64,000 nucleotides of DNA from Halomonas sp. Its GTDB lineage: Bacteria; Pseudomonadota; Gammaproteobacteria; Pseudomonadales; Halomonadaceae. Below, piece by piece: positions 1-8,307 of the stretch. Under the pieces are notes generated by a model. The model saw only the letters and a list, made by a program, of their open reading frames with translations. It did not search any database and was not told the origin of the DNA. The stretch lies in contig NZ_JAFIFK010000006.1 in the NCBI RefSeq assembly GCF_020832045.1, forward strand, positions 1-64,000. Reading direction: 5' to 3'. The stretch's first letter is position 1, and the number at the start of each line of letters is the position of its first letter. A program made the position numbers and the translations under genes.

Positions 1-1
1 C

Positions 2-1288
2 GCCGCCGCCGCCTTCGCCAGCCAGGCCAACGCCGGCGGTTACCAGATCAACGAGCAGAGCGTAAGCGGCCAGGGTTATGGCCACGCGGGCCGGAGCTCC
101 AACGTCAACGATGCCACCATCGTTTTCGGCAACCCGGCGGGAATGTCGTTTCTCGACCGGGCTCAGATCACCGCCGGCGGAACCTATCTGAACGTCAACA
201 CCGATATTGACAACGCCACGGCTACTCGTAACGGAGTGCCGGTTCACACTGATGGAACAGCGGAAGGAGATATCGTTCCGGGTACGTTGATTCCCTTTGC
301 CTTCTATGCGCACCCTGTCAATGAACAGCTAGCCTTCGGCTTCGGTGTCTATGCCCCGTTCGGATCAAAGACCGAGTATGAAGATAGCTTCGTCGGACGT
401 AACTTGGGTAACTATACCGAGCTTCGCGTCATCAGTGCCCAACCCACGGTTTCCTATCGTTTCAACGATCAATGGTCCATTGGGGCAGGCATCACCTTTA
501 ACCGAGTGGACGGCGAATTGCATCGTCAGGTGCCTAATAGCGGGAATCCGGCAACCGACCTGGATGCGCGAATTGAGGGTGATGACGATGGCTGGGGTTA
601 CAACCTGGGGGTGATCTTCCAGCCTGTCCCGGAAACTACGCTGGGCCTGACCTATCGCTCCAAGGTGGATTACACTCTTACCGGCGACTTTCGTGCGAGA
701 ACGACCAACGACTTGCCTGGTGGAGTCTTAGGGCCGAATCCGATTCCTGCCGGGACTGAGCTCAGCGCTAGGGATGCGAAACTGGATCTAACTACCCCAG
801 AAACGGTCAACTTCTCTATTACCCAGCAGATGACCGATCGCCTCAAATTGATGGCAGGGGCCTCATGGACTCGCTGGAGCCGTTTCGATGAAATCCGAGT
901 GACCGATCCCAACGATGCGGATGGTCCGCCCATTACGTTCGAGCAGCAGGATTACTCCAATGCTTGGGCCTATGCCTTGGGTGGCGAATACCAACTCAAC
1001 CCGCAGTTGGCACTGCGCGCTGGTGTAACGCTCGACTTCACGCCGACCAGTGACCAGTTCCGCAGTGCGCGCATCCCGTCCGACGACCGTCGTATCTTCT
1101 CCGTTGGCGCAGGTTGGAGCCCGACGGATGATCTTACCTTGGACTTTGCCTACTCCTATCTGACGGAGCGCAGCACACAAGTTGATCAGGAACGTCAGGA
1201 TGCGAATGGGCTAATCACTTCCACCTACACGGCTGACTACAAGAACGAGGCTCACGGCTTCGGCGCTCAGCTGACCTACCGCTTCTAA
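2..1288 (+). CDS. FadL/TodX-family outer membrane transporter (5' truncated by window edge)
   Basis: The open frame runs in from the left edge: codons before the first internal ATG (143) encode the end of a signal peptide (AFASQANA) and the mature N-terminus GGYQINEQSVSGQGYGHAG, which matches the FadL/TodX (OMPP1) plug-region start. The NPAGM motif follows. About 428 residues are visible, and the protein ends in YRF, an aromatic C-terminus typical of beta-barrel outer membrane proteins. The family moves long-chain fatty acids or other hydrophobic compounds across the outer membrane; the actual substrate cannot be read from sequence. The true start lies upstream of the window. A strong hairpin terminator follows directly, so it is probably the last or only gene of its transcript. 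Confidence 0.87.
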   Translation, partial: AAAAFASQANAGGYQINEQSVSGQGYGHAGRSSNVNDATIVFGNPAGMSFLDRAQITAGGTYLNVNTDIDNATATRNGVPVHTDGTAEGDIVPGTLIPFAFYAHPVNEQLAFGFGVYAPFGSKTEYEDSFVGRNLGNYTELRVISAQPTVSYRFNDQWSIGAGITFNRVDGELHRQVPNSGNPATDLDARIEGDDDGWGYNLGVIFQPVPETTLGLTYRSKVDYTLTGDFRARTTNDLPGGVLGPNPIPAGTELSARDAKLDLTTPETVNFSITQQMTDRLKLMAGASWTRWSRFDEIRVTDPNDADGPPITFEQQDYSNAWAYALGGEYQLNPQLALRAGVTLDFTPTSDQFRSARIPSDDRRIFSVGAGWSPTDDLTLDFAYSYLTERSTQVDQERQDANGLITSTYTADYKNEAHGFGAQLTYRF

Positions 1289-1301
1289 GCACAGCAGGCG
1301 C

Positions 1302-1337
1302 ATGCAAGCGACCCGGCTTCGGCCGGGTCGCTTGCAT
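1302..1337 (+). terminator. Hairpin terminator after the fadL-like gene
   Basis: A perfect 16-bp inverted repeat (1302-1317 with 1322-1337) closes on a TTCG tetraloop flanked by C and G, a very stable fold. There is no T-run after it, so intrinsic termination is likely but not certain. Confidence 0.7.
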
Positions 1338-1478
1338 CTGGATCATACATAGTGCCTGCGGTGATGCGCCCCTGTAGCAAGTTCGCTACAATAAGCGCCT
1401 TTTCCGTGCCGTATGCCGAAGGGGCCTCATCGCCTCGGGTGGCGGCCGATTTCCCTAGCGAATCAGGCGAGCGAGCCC

Positions 1479-2577
1479 ATGCTGGAAACCAACCCCATTC
1501 ACAACCTCATCAAGGACCTGTCCGAGCGGACAGACGTCCTGAGGGGGTATCTTTGACTATGCCGAACGCAAGGATCGGCTAGAGGAAGTCTCCCGCGAGC
1601 TGGAAGACCCCAATGTGTGGAACGACCCCGATTACGCCCAGAAGCTGGGTAAGGAACGGGCGTCGCTGGAGCTCATCGTCGAGACCATCGATGCTCTCGA
1701 TCAGGGGCTGGCGGACAGCCGCGACCTGCTCGAGCTAGCCGAGATGGAAGAGGACGAGGACACCGTCGCCGAGGTGCAGAAGGAGCTCGACGGGCTTCAG
1801 GAGAGCCTGGCGAAGCTCGAATTCCGCCGCATGTTCTCCGGCGAGATGGATGCCAACAACGCCTATCTCGATATCCAGGCGGGTTCGGGTGGCACCGAGG
1901 CTCAGGACTGGGCCAACATGCTGCTGCGCATGTACCTGCGCTGGAGCGAGCACCACGGCTTCAAGGCCGAGATCGTCGAGGTGTCGGCCGGCGAAGTGGC
2001 GGGTATCAAGTCGGCGACCATTCACGTGCAGGGCGACCACGCCTTCGGCTGGCTGCGCACCGAGACCGGCGTGCATCGCCTGGTGCGCAAGAGCCCGTTC
2101 GACTCCGGCGGTCGTCGTCACACCTCCTTCGCGTCGGTGTTCTTGTCACCGGAGGTGGACGATAACTTCGAGGTCGAGATCAATCCCGCGGATCTGCGTA
2201 CCGACACCTATCGCTCCAGCGGCGCGGGTGGCCAGCACGTCAACACCACTGATTCGGCGGTACGTATCACTCACGAGCCCACCGGTATCGTGGTGGCCTG
2301 CCAGAGCCAGCGCAGCCAGCACGCCAACCGCGATTTCGCCATGAAACAGCTCAAGGCGAAGCTGTGGGAACACGAGATGCAGAAGCGCAATGCCGCCAAG
2401 CAGGAGGCGGAGGATGCCAAGTCCGACATCGGCTGGGGCAGCCAGATCCGCTCCTACGTGCTCGATGACCAGCGCATCAAGGACCTGCGTACCGGCGTGC
2501 AGACGAGCAACTGCGACCGCGTGCTGGATGGCGACCTGGACGCCTTCATCGAAGCCAGTTTGAAACAAGGGCTATAG
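1479..2577 (+). CDS. prfB: Peptide chain release factor 2, expressed by programmed +1 frameshift
   Basis: RF2 recognises UGA and UAA stop codons and triggers release of the finished peptide. The gene is in two frames: ATG at 1479 gives 25 codons to an in-frame TGA (1554-1556). Skipping one base continues in the +1 frame from 1555 to the stop at 2577, giving 365 residues, the usual RF2 length. The SPF stop-recognition motif falls at residues 205-207 and the catalytic GGQ at 250-252. The slippage site has a Shine-Dalgarno-like AGGGGG followed by CTT TGA C, so low RF2 lets ribosomes shift and make more RF2 (established autoregulation). It lies 69 bases upstream of lysS, the usual prfB-lysS order, and is probably cotranscribed. 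Confidence 0.98.
1542..1557 (+). promoter_or_regulatory. prfB +1 programmed frameshift signal
   Basis: AGGGGG at 1542-1547 acts as an internal Shine-Dalgarno. It is three bases before CTT (1551-1553), followed by the in-frame TGA (1554-1556) and a C. This spacing and the CTT-TGA-C heptamer match the known bacterial prfB recoding site, and the TGA is codon 26 as in Escherichia coli. Confidence 0.97.
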
Positions 2578-2589
2578 CCTGCTGCGCTC

Positions 2590-2607
2590 GCGCGGCTCGA
2601 GCCGCGC
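2590..2607 (+). repeat. Perfect 18-bp palindrome between prfB and lysS
   Basis: The 9-base arms 2590-2598 and 2599-2607 are exact reverse complements, able to form a GC-rich hairpin 13 bases after the prfB stop. The bases just before it (2582-2590) read CTGCGCTCG, a string that recurs after several stop codons in this window. No T-run follows, so it may be an mRNA stability or partial termination element rather than a terminator. Confidence 0.5.
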
Positions 2608-2646
2608 TTACTACACCGCACATTGTGACTGCTAACAGGTAGCGAG

Positions 2647-4197
2647 ATGGCCAATCAGAGCTCTTCCCCGGATAGCCCCCAGATCGACGAGAACCGCCTG
2701 ATCGCCGAGCGCCGGGCCAAGCTGGCGGCACGGCGTGAGCGCGCCGCTGCCACCGGCGGCAGCGCCTTCCCCAACGATTTTCGCCGCGACAGCCTGGCGG
2801 CCGAACTGATCGCCGAGCTGGGCGAGAAGGACAAGGCGGAGCTGGAGGCGCTGAACCGACCGGCAGCGGTGGCCGGGCGCATCATGCGCAAGCGCGGACC
2901 GTTCCTGGTAATCCAGGATCCCAGCGGTGTGATACAGCTTTACGTCGACAAGAAGGGCCTCCCGGAAGAGCTGCTCGAGGAGATCAAGGGGTGGGACATC
3001 GGCGACATCGTGGCCGGCCGTGGCCCGGTGCACAAGTCGGGCAAGGGCGATCTCTACGTGATGATGGAAGAGGCCAAGCTCTTGACCAAGAGTCTGCGCC
3101 CGCTGCCCGACAAGTTCCACGGCCTGACCGACATGGAGGCGCGCTATCGTCAGCGCTACGTCGATCTGATCATGAACCCCGATTCGCGTCAGGTCTTCGA
3201 AACCCGCGCCGGGGTGATTAGCGCCATGCGTCGCTTCTTCGAGGAGCGCGGCTTCATGGAGGTGGAGACCCCCATGCTGCAACCGATTCCCGGAGGCGCC
3301 ACGGCGCGGCCTTTCATTACCCACCACAACGCGCTGGATATCGACATGTTCTTGCGCATCGCGCCGGAGCTCTATCTCAAGCGCCTGGTGGTGGGCGGCT
3401 TCGAGAAGGTCTTCGAGATCAACCGCAATTTCCGCAACGAGGGGCTGTCGACGCGGCATAACCCTGAGTTCACCATGGTCGAGTTCTACCAGGCCCATGC
3501 CAACCATCATGATCTGATGGACCTCACCGAGGAGATGCTGCGTACCATCGCGCTCAAGGTGCTGGGGACCACCACCGTGGTCAATACCGTACGCAATGCC
3601 GAGGGTGAGATACTCGAAAGCTACGAGTACGACTTCGGCCGCCCGCTCAAGCGTATCAGCGTGTTCGACTCGATCCTCGAATTCAACCCGGACATCCACG
3701 CCGAGGCGCTTTCCGACGAGGCAGCCGCGCGGCAGATCGCCGAGCGTCTGGACATCGACGTCAAGGATGGTTGGGGCCTGGGCAAGATTCAGATCGAGAT
3801 CTTCGAGAAGACCGTCGAACATCGCCTGAAGGATCCCACTTTCATCACCGACTATCCCACTGAAGTGAGCCCGCTGGCGCGGCGCAACGACAGCAATCCG
3901 TTCGTCACCGAACGCTTCGAATTCTTCGTCGGCGGCCGCGAGATCGCCAACGGCTTTTCGGAGCTCAACGACGCCGAGGATCAGGCCGAGCGCTTCCGCG
4001 CCCAGGCGGCGGAGAAGGATGCCGGTGATCTGGAGGCGATGTACTACGATGCCGACTACGTTCGCGCGCTGGAGTACGGTATGCCGCCCACCGCCGGAGA
4101 GGGAATCGGTATTGATCGTCTGGTGATGCTTTTCACCGACAGCGCCTCGATCCGGGATGTATTGCTGTTCCCGGCCATGCGCCCTGAGGCTGAGTGA
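2647..4197 (+). CDS. lysS: Lysyl-tRNA synthetase, class II
   Basis: Charges tRNA-Lys with lysine in the cytoplasm. The 516-residue length is normal. After an N-terminal helical, basic stretch ([11 protein letters not shown]) comes the OB-fold anticodon-binding domain (roughly residues 75-180), then the class II catalytic core. Motif 2 reads [19 protein letters not shown] near residue 265, and motif 3 is the [12 protein letters not shown] stretch near residue 480. The ATG at 2647 is the only start that keeps the family N-terminus. It is probably transcribed with prfB. A branched palindromic repeat starts 33 bases after its stop. Confidence 0.98.
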   Translation: MANQSSSPDSPQIDENRLIAERRAKLAARRERAAATGGSAFPNDFRRDSLAAELIAELGEKDKAELEALNRPAAVAGRIMRKRGPFLVIQDPSGVIQLYVDKKGLPEELLEEIKGWDIGDIVAGRGPVHKSGKGDLYVMMEEAKLLTKSLRPLPDKFHGLTDMEARYRQRYVDLIMNPDSRQVFETRAGVISAMRRFFEERGFMEVETPMLQPIPGGATARPFITHHNALDIDMFLRIAPELYLKRLVVGGFEKVFEINRNFRNEGLSTRHNPEFTMVEFYQAHANHHDLMDLTEEMLRTIALKVLGTTTVVNTVRNAEGEILESYEYDFGRPLKRISVFDSILEFNPDIHAEALSDEAAARQIAERLDIDVKDGWGLGKIQIEIFEKTVEHRLKDPTFITDYPTEVSPLARRNDSNPFVTERFEFFVGGREIANGFSELNDAEDQAERFRAQAAEKDAGDLEAMYYDADYVRALEYGMPPTAGEGIGIDRLVMLFTDSASIRDVLLFPAMRPEAE

Positions 4198-4230
4198 AGG
4201 GGCTGCGCTTCGGCCAGGCAAGCCGCTGAA

Positions 4231-4331
4231 GCGACGGGGGACATGCCTTCGAGGAGACGCACCGAGCCCATCCTGGGAGCTACCGGCACCATTCATGGCG
4301 CCGGACCTCCTCTCCGGCATTCCCCCGTCGC
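4231..4331 (+). repeat. Branched palindromic intergenic element, family B copy 1
   Basis: Nested inverted repeats. The outer arms are 4231-4247 and 4316-4331 (identical apart from one extra base), with a second pair GAGGAG 4251-4256 and CTCCTC 4307-4312. Inside are two hairpins: CCCA/TGGG (4267-4270, 4274-4277) and a 9-bp stem 4283-4291 with 4296-4304 (one A-C mismatch, loop TTCA). The core aligns with the reverse complement of 59985-60079, while the hairpin arms differ in sequence but still pair. Confidence 0.7.
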
Positions 4332-4384
4332 GTTACCTCTTCTGACAGATCAAGCCCGGGCTTCTCTGCCAACCGGCGGAAGTA

Positions 4385-4414
4385 TTGGTAAGCGGCGGCG
4401 CTAGCGCCCATAAT
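4385..4414 (+). promoter_or_regulatory. Candidate sigma-70 promoter for the acidic orphan gene
   Basis: TTGGTA (4385-4390), an 18-base spacer, and CATAAT (4409-4414) lie 30 bases upstream of the ATG at 4445. Match is fair. A promoter here makes sense because the gene sits apart from lysS behind a palindromic element. Confidence 0.45.
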
Positions 4415-4444
4415 GATCACCGTTTCGACGTCGAGGAGACCGCG

Positions 4445-4831
4445 ATGAAACTGCTCAACCGCTCCGCCCTGAGCGTCAGGCCTACCCGGCACTTCGTGGA
4501 CTGGATCAATGCCCTTGAACCCACGATGGGGGACGACGACCTCACCCTGGACGACGTCGAGCGTGAAAGCACGGTCTATCTGATTCCCGAGATGGACACG
4601 CCGGAGGCGCTGGAAGCCTTCGTGCGCGAGCGCTACCTGGAGATTCTCGAAACTGAATTGCGCGCCTGGGAAGAGGATGAGCGGCAGTGGCCCGAAGCCC
4701 TGGACTGGGCGCTGTTCCAGCGTTTCGTGCAGGTCGAGCACAGCTATCTCGCCATCGATCTGGACGACGAGACGGCGTTGGAAATCTCCGAGGTCGACGA
4801 TTCGCTACTGCTGGAAACCGACCAGGATTGA
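4445..4831 (+). CDS. Conserved-looking acidic protein of unknown function
   Basis: I do not recognise a family for these 128 residues. The ATG at 4445 is chosen because a GAGGAGA Shine-Dalgarno (4433-4439) precedes it by five bases; the frame opens 60 bases further upstream but has no ribosome site there. The protein is strongly acidic with many Asp/Glu pairs, no signal peptide, no membrane segment and no cysteine. It begins with a short basic patch (KLLNRSALSVRPT), then predicted helices rich in W, E and L (ELRAWEEDERQWPEALDW). This looks like a small soluble helical protein. It has its own candidate promoter and a terminator on its far side, so it is probably monocistronic. Confidence 0.75.
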   Translation: MKLLNRSALSVRPTRHFVDWINALEPTMGDDDLTLDDVERESTVYLIPEMDTPEALEAFVRERYLEILETELRAWEEDERQWPEALDWALFQRFVQVEHSYLAIDLDDETALEISEVDDSLLLETDQD

Positions 4832-4854
4832 CCGCTTTGACTGAACCGCTTCAT

Positions 4855-4881
4855 GAGAAACCGGCTGCGGCCGGTTTTCTC
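4855..4881 (+). terminator. Rho-independent terminator after the orphan gene
   Basis: AAACCGGC (4858-4865) pairs with GCCGGTTT (4870-4877) around a TGCG loop and runs into T-rich sequence. Flanking GAG/CTC extends the stem with one bulge. It ends the 4445 gene and precedes the MFS start, which argues against starting the MFS gene at 4853. Confidence 0.8.
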
Positions 4882-4909
4882 GTTATGCTCCCGCAGTAAT
4901 GGAAACAGG

Positions 4910-6343
4910 ATGAGCCGACTCTTCTCTACCCGCCCCGGCGATGACGGCCTGCCGGGACCCGAGCGACGACTGGCGGTACTGGCGCTGATTCTGGGTACGC
5001 TGATGGCCGTGGTCGACGTCACCATGGTCAACATCGCGCTGCCTTCCATTGCGCGTGACCTGCAGATTTCCGATGCCCGGGCCGTGTGGGTCACCAACCT
5101 CTACCAGATCGTCTGCGCTGCCTTCCTGCTGGTGTGTGCCTCCTTCAGTGAAATGGTCAGCCGCCGCCGGCTCTACGTGGCAGGACTGGCGCTGTTCGTG
5201 TTCGCCTCGCTGGGTGCGGCGCTCTCGCGTAGCCTGGAGTGGCTGCTGGTATTTCGCGCCCTGCAGGGGCTAGGCGCGGCGGCCACGCTCTCCATCGGCC
5301 CCGCGCTCTACCGCTCGATCTTTCCCACGCGGCTGCTGGGTAGCGCGCTGGGGCTCTCCGCGCTGGTGGTGGCGGGAGGCTACGCCGCCGGCCCTGCACT
5401 GGGCGGTCTGGTGCTGTCGGTAGCGGATTGGCCTTGGCTGTTTGCCCTACACCTGCCGCTGGGGGTCGTCTCGCTGTGGCTAGCGTGGCGTGCCTTGCCC
5501 CGGGAGAAGGGGCGACGTGGCGGTTTCGACGGTCGCGGCGCCCTGGGGTCGGTCATCATGCTCGGCAGCTTCTTCATGGCCATGGACACTTTGGCCCATG
5601 GCGCACCGCTGTGGCAGGCAATTGCCTGGCTCACCCTCAGCGTCGTGGTGGGCTATCTCTTCCTGCGTCGCCAGCGCCGCGCCAGCCACCCTCTGTTGCC
5701 CCCTGCACTGTTTCGGGTGGCGCGCTTTCGCCTGGCGGTATCCGCTTCGGGGCTGGCTTTCGTCGGTCAAGGGCTAGCCTTCGTTGCGCTCTCTTTTCTC
5801 TATCAGCAGGAGATGGGGTTTTCGCCGTTGCACACCGCCTGGCTGTTCACGCCCTGGCCGTTGGCCATCATGCTGGTCGGACCCATTGCGGGGCGCTTGG
5901 CCGATCGCATCAATCCCAGCGTCATGGCAAGTCTGGGGCTGGTGCTGCTGATGTTGGGGCTGGCTTCATTGGCAGTGCTACCCATGGATGCAGGCCTGAC
6001 CGACAGCCTCTGGCGCACGGCGCTGTGCGGCATCGGCTTCGGTCTGTTCCAGCCGCCCAACAATCGCGAAATGATGACCAGTGCGCCGCGCGAATTGAGC
6101 ACCAGCGCCTCGGGCGTGCTGAGCACCACGCGGACCGTTGGGCAGTCTCTCGGTGTGGCACTGGTGGGCGCCTTCATGGCGGCCAACGCGCCGGTTCAGG
6201 TCACCCTGTGGGTCGGCTGTCTGGCTTGCCTGCTCGCTCTGGTGGCCAGTCTGGCGCGGATGTCATCGGCTGGCGCCGCCCAGGCAAGTGCGGCCGGCGA
6301 GCCCCCCTCGGGCGTGCAGTCAACGAGCAAGCGAGTACAATGA
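4910..6343 (+). CDS. Major facilitator superfamily exporter, DHA2-like
   Basis: A 477-residue polytopic inner-membrane protein with about 12-14 hydrophobic segments. TM1 carries DVTMVNIALPSIARDL, the D1-type motif of drug:H+ antiporters of the 14-TM DHA2 (EmrB/QacA) family. Motif A-like RRRLY follows TM2, and LGLSALVVAGGYAAGPALGG is the antiporter motif C region. It probably exports small organic or toxic compounds by proton exchange; the substrate is unknown. The start at 4910 (AGGA just upstream) is preferred over 4853, which would lie inside the terminator. No adaptor (EmrA-like) gene or regulator is next to it. Confidence 0.85.
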   Translation: MSRLFSTRPGDDGLPGPERRLAVLALILGTLMAVVDVTMVNIALPSIARDLQISDARAVWVTNLYQIVCAAFLLVCASFSEMVSRRRLYVAGLALFVFASLGAALSRSLEWLLVFRALQGLGAAATLSIGPALYRSIFPTRLLGSALGLSALVVAGGYAAGPALGGLVLSVADWPWLFALHLPLGVVSLWLAWRALPREKGRRGGFDGRGALGSVIMLGSFFMAMDTLAHGAPLWQAIAWLTLSVVVGYLFLRRQRRASHPLLPPALFRVARFRLAVSASGLAFVGQGLAFVALSFLYQQEMGFSPLHTAWLFTPWPLAIMLVGPIAGRLADRINPSVMASLGLVLLMLGLASLAVLPMDAGLTDSLWRTALCGIGFGLFQPPNNREMMTSAPRELSTSASGVLSTTRTVGQSLGVALVGAFMAANAPVQVTLWVGCLACLLALVASLARMSSAGAAQASAAGEPPSGVQSTSKRVQ

Positions 6344-6370
6344 CGCCATACCCATGATCGAGGAGCCCAC

Positions 6371-6679
6371 ATGAGCATTCAGGCGGTCATCGAAGAGAAG
6401 CTGCAGGCCCTCGAGCCCACCTTTGTGACGGTGGAGAACGAGAGCCATCGCCATGCCGTGCCGGCCAACTCCGAAACGCATTTCAAGGTCACGCTGGTTT
6501 CCGAGCACTTCCGGGGGCTGATGCCGGTGAAGCGGCATCAACGCATTTATGCGCTGCTGGCCGATGAGCTGGCCGGGCCGGTACATGCCCTGGCCCTGCA
6601 CCTCTACACCCCGCAGGAGTGGGCCGCCCGCGGTGAAGCGCGCCCCGACTCGCCCGACTGCCGCGGTGGCGGCGCGTGA
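6371..6679 (+). CDS. BolA-family protein
   Basis: A 102-residue protein with the class II KH-like BolA fold. Recognisable are the N-terminal helix (IQAVIEEKLQALEPTFVTVENES), the HFKVTLVSEHFRGLMPVKRHQRIYALL core, and the conserved histidine near HALALHLYTP that typically takes part in iron-sulfur ligation with monothiol glutaredoxins. BolA proteins act in iron-sulfur handling and stress morphology. The stop overlaps the next gene's GTG by four bases (GTGA), implying translational coupling. The last dozen residues (GEARPDSPDCRGGGA) are a variable tail. Exact subtype (BolA versus YrbA/IbaG) is uncertain; length and the motif after HALALH favour BolA. Confidence 0.9.
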   Translation: MSIQAVIEEKLQALEPTFVTVENESHRHAVPANSETHFKVTLVSEHFRGLMPVKRHQRIYALLADELAGPVHALALHLYTPQEWAARGEARPDSPDCRGGGA

Positions 6680-7521
6680 CCACAGAGCCACAGCGCCTGC
6701 AGTATCTCGAGGCGATGGGGTTGACGGCCTGGGTGGCCCGCTATCGGCTGCCCAACGCCAAGGAGAGTGAAGCCTGCGAGTGGACCCTTCCCGAACGGCC
6801 GGCGCACTCGCCACCTGCGGAGCGCCTGCATGCGCTGCTGGACGAGACCGAGGCAGCTCAACGCCAGGCCCCTGCGCCACCACCGGCCATAGAGACCCCA
6901 CGCGCAAGGCCGCCTCGACGTGCCCGCCAACTCTTAGGCATCGAGCCCGATGGCGAGGCCAACGAATCGCCGGCTGATATGACAGCGACGAGTGGGGATG
7001 CGAGCAGCAGCGGCGCTCAGGACACCGCGGAGGTGGGCGAAGCGCAGGAGCCTCTGCGCTTCACGCTACAGGTGACCTGTCTTGCTGGACGCTGGCTGAT
7101 ATTCGTGCCGCAGCAGATGCCGCCGGAACCCTCTCAGGCCGAGCTGTTGGCCAATCTGCTTAAGGCGGCGGCGCTCGATGTGCTCCAGCCGCAGGACTTC
7201 GAGCCGTTTCGCTGGCCGCCGATGGAGGGCCTGTCGGCCGAGGCGCCTCTGGCAGAGGCGCGTGAGGGCCTGCGGGCCTTCATCGAAGGCACCCGACGGC
7301 GCGGATGGTCGCCTGAGCGCGTGCTGATCTTCGGTCAGGAGCCCACGTTGGAACGGTTGGTAGGGGCACCGCAAGAGAGTGTCGAATGGCTGGGCCTGCC
7401 CTGTTGGCAGGGGCCTTCCCTGGGCGGACTGGCTCAAAGCGCCGAGGCCAAGCGCGACCTGTGGCCCACCTTGCTGGAATGGCGGCGGGCCTGGTCGACT
7501 CCTGGCGAGAGCGATGGGTGA
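6676..7521 (+). CDS. holD: Probable divergent DNA polymerase III psi subunit (HolD-like)
   Basis: Psi links chi to the clamp-loader DnaX complex and so to SSB. This 281-residue protein is twice the length of enterobacterial HolD, but both ends resemble it. The N-terminus (QRLQYLEAMGLTAWVARYRLP) recalls the LQQLGITQW chi-binding segment. The C-terminal part has LLANLLKAAALDVLQPQDF and ends with AEAKRDLWPTLLEW, like the HolD ending ARAALWQQI. Residues about 45-125 are Ala/Pro/Glu-rich and probably disordered. It overlaps bolA by 4 bases and rimI by 8; holD-rimI is the enterobacterial order. The match is from memory of E. coli HolD and is an inference, not a search result. Confidence 0.65.
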   Translation: MTTEPQRLQYLEAMGLTAWVARYRLPNAKESEACEWTLPERPAHSPPAERLHALLDETEAAQRQAPAPPPAIETPRARPPRRARQLLGIEPDGEANESPADMTATSGDASSSGAQDTAEVGEAQEPLRFTLQVTCLAGRWLIFVPQQMPPEPSQAELLANLLKAAALDVLQPQDFEPFRWPPMEGLSAEAPLAEAREGLRAFIEGTRRRGWSPERVLIFGQEPTLERLVGAPQESVEWLGLPCWQGPSLGGLAQSAEAKRDLWPTLLEWRRAWSTPGESDG

Positions 7522-7975
7522 GGTCAGCATACGGCAGCTATCACCCGCAGATCTGCAGCAGCTGCAGGAGCTGGAGCGACAGCAGCCATGGCCTTGGTCG
7601 TCCGGACAGCTGTCGGCGACGCTTGAGGATGCCGACAGCAGCGTCTTCGGTGCCGAGCTGGAGGGTACGCTGGTGGGGCACGCCGTGGTGGTCCGACTAC
7701 CTTTCGAAGCCGAGCTGCAGGCGATGCTGGTTACCACCGCCATGCGCCGTCGCGGACTGGCGCTGAGGTTGCTGGAGGCAGTTATCGACCAGAGTCGGCG
7801 CTGGGACAGCGAGAGGCTGCTGCTCGAAGTGCGGGCGGGCAATGTGGCTGCCATCGGGCTATATCGGCGTGCCGGTTTCGATGAGGACGGGCGGCGGCCT
7901 GGCTATTATCCGCCCTTGCACGACACAGCCGACGCGAACAGGGAAGATGCCGTCCTGATGTCGCGTCGGCTCTAG
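7514..7975 (+). CDS. rimI: Ribosomal protein bS18 N-alpha-acetyltransferase
   Basis: A 153-residue GNAT-fold enzyme that acetylates the N-terminal alanine of ribosomal protein S18. The acetyl-CoA pyrophosphate loop reads RRRGLALRLL (after the beta-4 strand VTTAMR). The LEVRAGNVAAIGLYRRAGFDEDGRRPGYY stretch is the characteristic RimI C-terminal motif with the conserved Asn and Tyr. The ATG at 7514 overlaps the upstream holD-like gene by eight bases, so translation is coupled. The alternative longer frame from 7379 lies inside holD and is rejected. Confidence 0.95.
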   Translation: MGEVSIRQLSPADLQQLQELERQQPWPWSSGQLSATLEDADSSVFGAELEGTLVGHAVVVRLPFEAELQAMLVTTAMRRRGLALRLLEAVIDQSRRWDSERLLLEVRAGNVAAIGLYRRAGFDEDGRRPGYYPPLHDTADANREDAVLMSRRL

Positions 7976-7999
7976 AGGGTAAGGCGCGTGCGGGAGAGC

Positions 8000-8191
8000 T
8001 CAGTTTCTCTCGGTATCCACTTCATCGAACTTGCCCAGCAGCGCGGTCAGGCGACGCTCCCACTCTTCGCGTTCTTGTTTCAGACGGCTATTTTCCTCGC
8101 GCAGCTCTTCCGCCTCCATCTTCAGCAACTCCAGGGCCTCGACGGCACTGGCCACTTTCTGTTCGAGCCGGTTGAAGAGTTCGGTGCTCAT
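8000..8191 (-). CDS. zapB: Cell division protein ZapB
   Basis: A 63-residue coiled-coil protein that helps Z-ring assembly via ZapA and MatP in E. coli. The sequence MSTELFNRLEQKVASAVEAL with a continuous heptad pattern up to LTALLGKFDEVD matches ZapB (MSLEVFEKLEAKVQQAI... LQALLGRMEEV), although it is shorter in the middle. The start at 8191 is set by an AGGAGA Shine-Dalgarno just upstream on the minus strand; the longer frame to 8299 lacks one. It follows rsmD on the same strand with a 116-base gap that contains a GC-rich hairpin (8221-8236), and converges with rimI. Confidence 0.88.
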   Translation of the reverse strand: MSTELFNRLEQKVASAVEALELLKMEAEELREENSRLKQEREEWERRLTALLGKFDEVDTERN

Positions 8192-8307
8192 CGTGTTCTC
8201 CTGAAATAAGTCCTGTCGGGGCGGGCGCCTGCCCGCACTGAATCCGTTGCGCAGCGTAACGCCGAGGGCCGAGGCTCGGCAAGCGTAGCCGAACGACAAC
8301 GCAGCTC

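Noticed and set aside
1479..1615. prfB as a pseudogene or frameshifted gene
   Set aside because: The in-frame TGA sits in the classic recoding context, and the residue numbering after the +1 shift matches functional RF2.
2632..4320. 562-codon open frame on the minus strand
   Set aside because: Fully antisense to lysS; high-GC codon use leaves long empty reverse frames. No ribosome site or family resemblance.
5428..6357. 309-codon frame overlapping the MFS gene on the same strand
   Set aside because: The MFS frame has clear membrane segments and family motifs; the other frame is Arg/Ala/Gly-rich without features.
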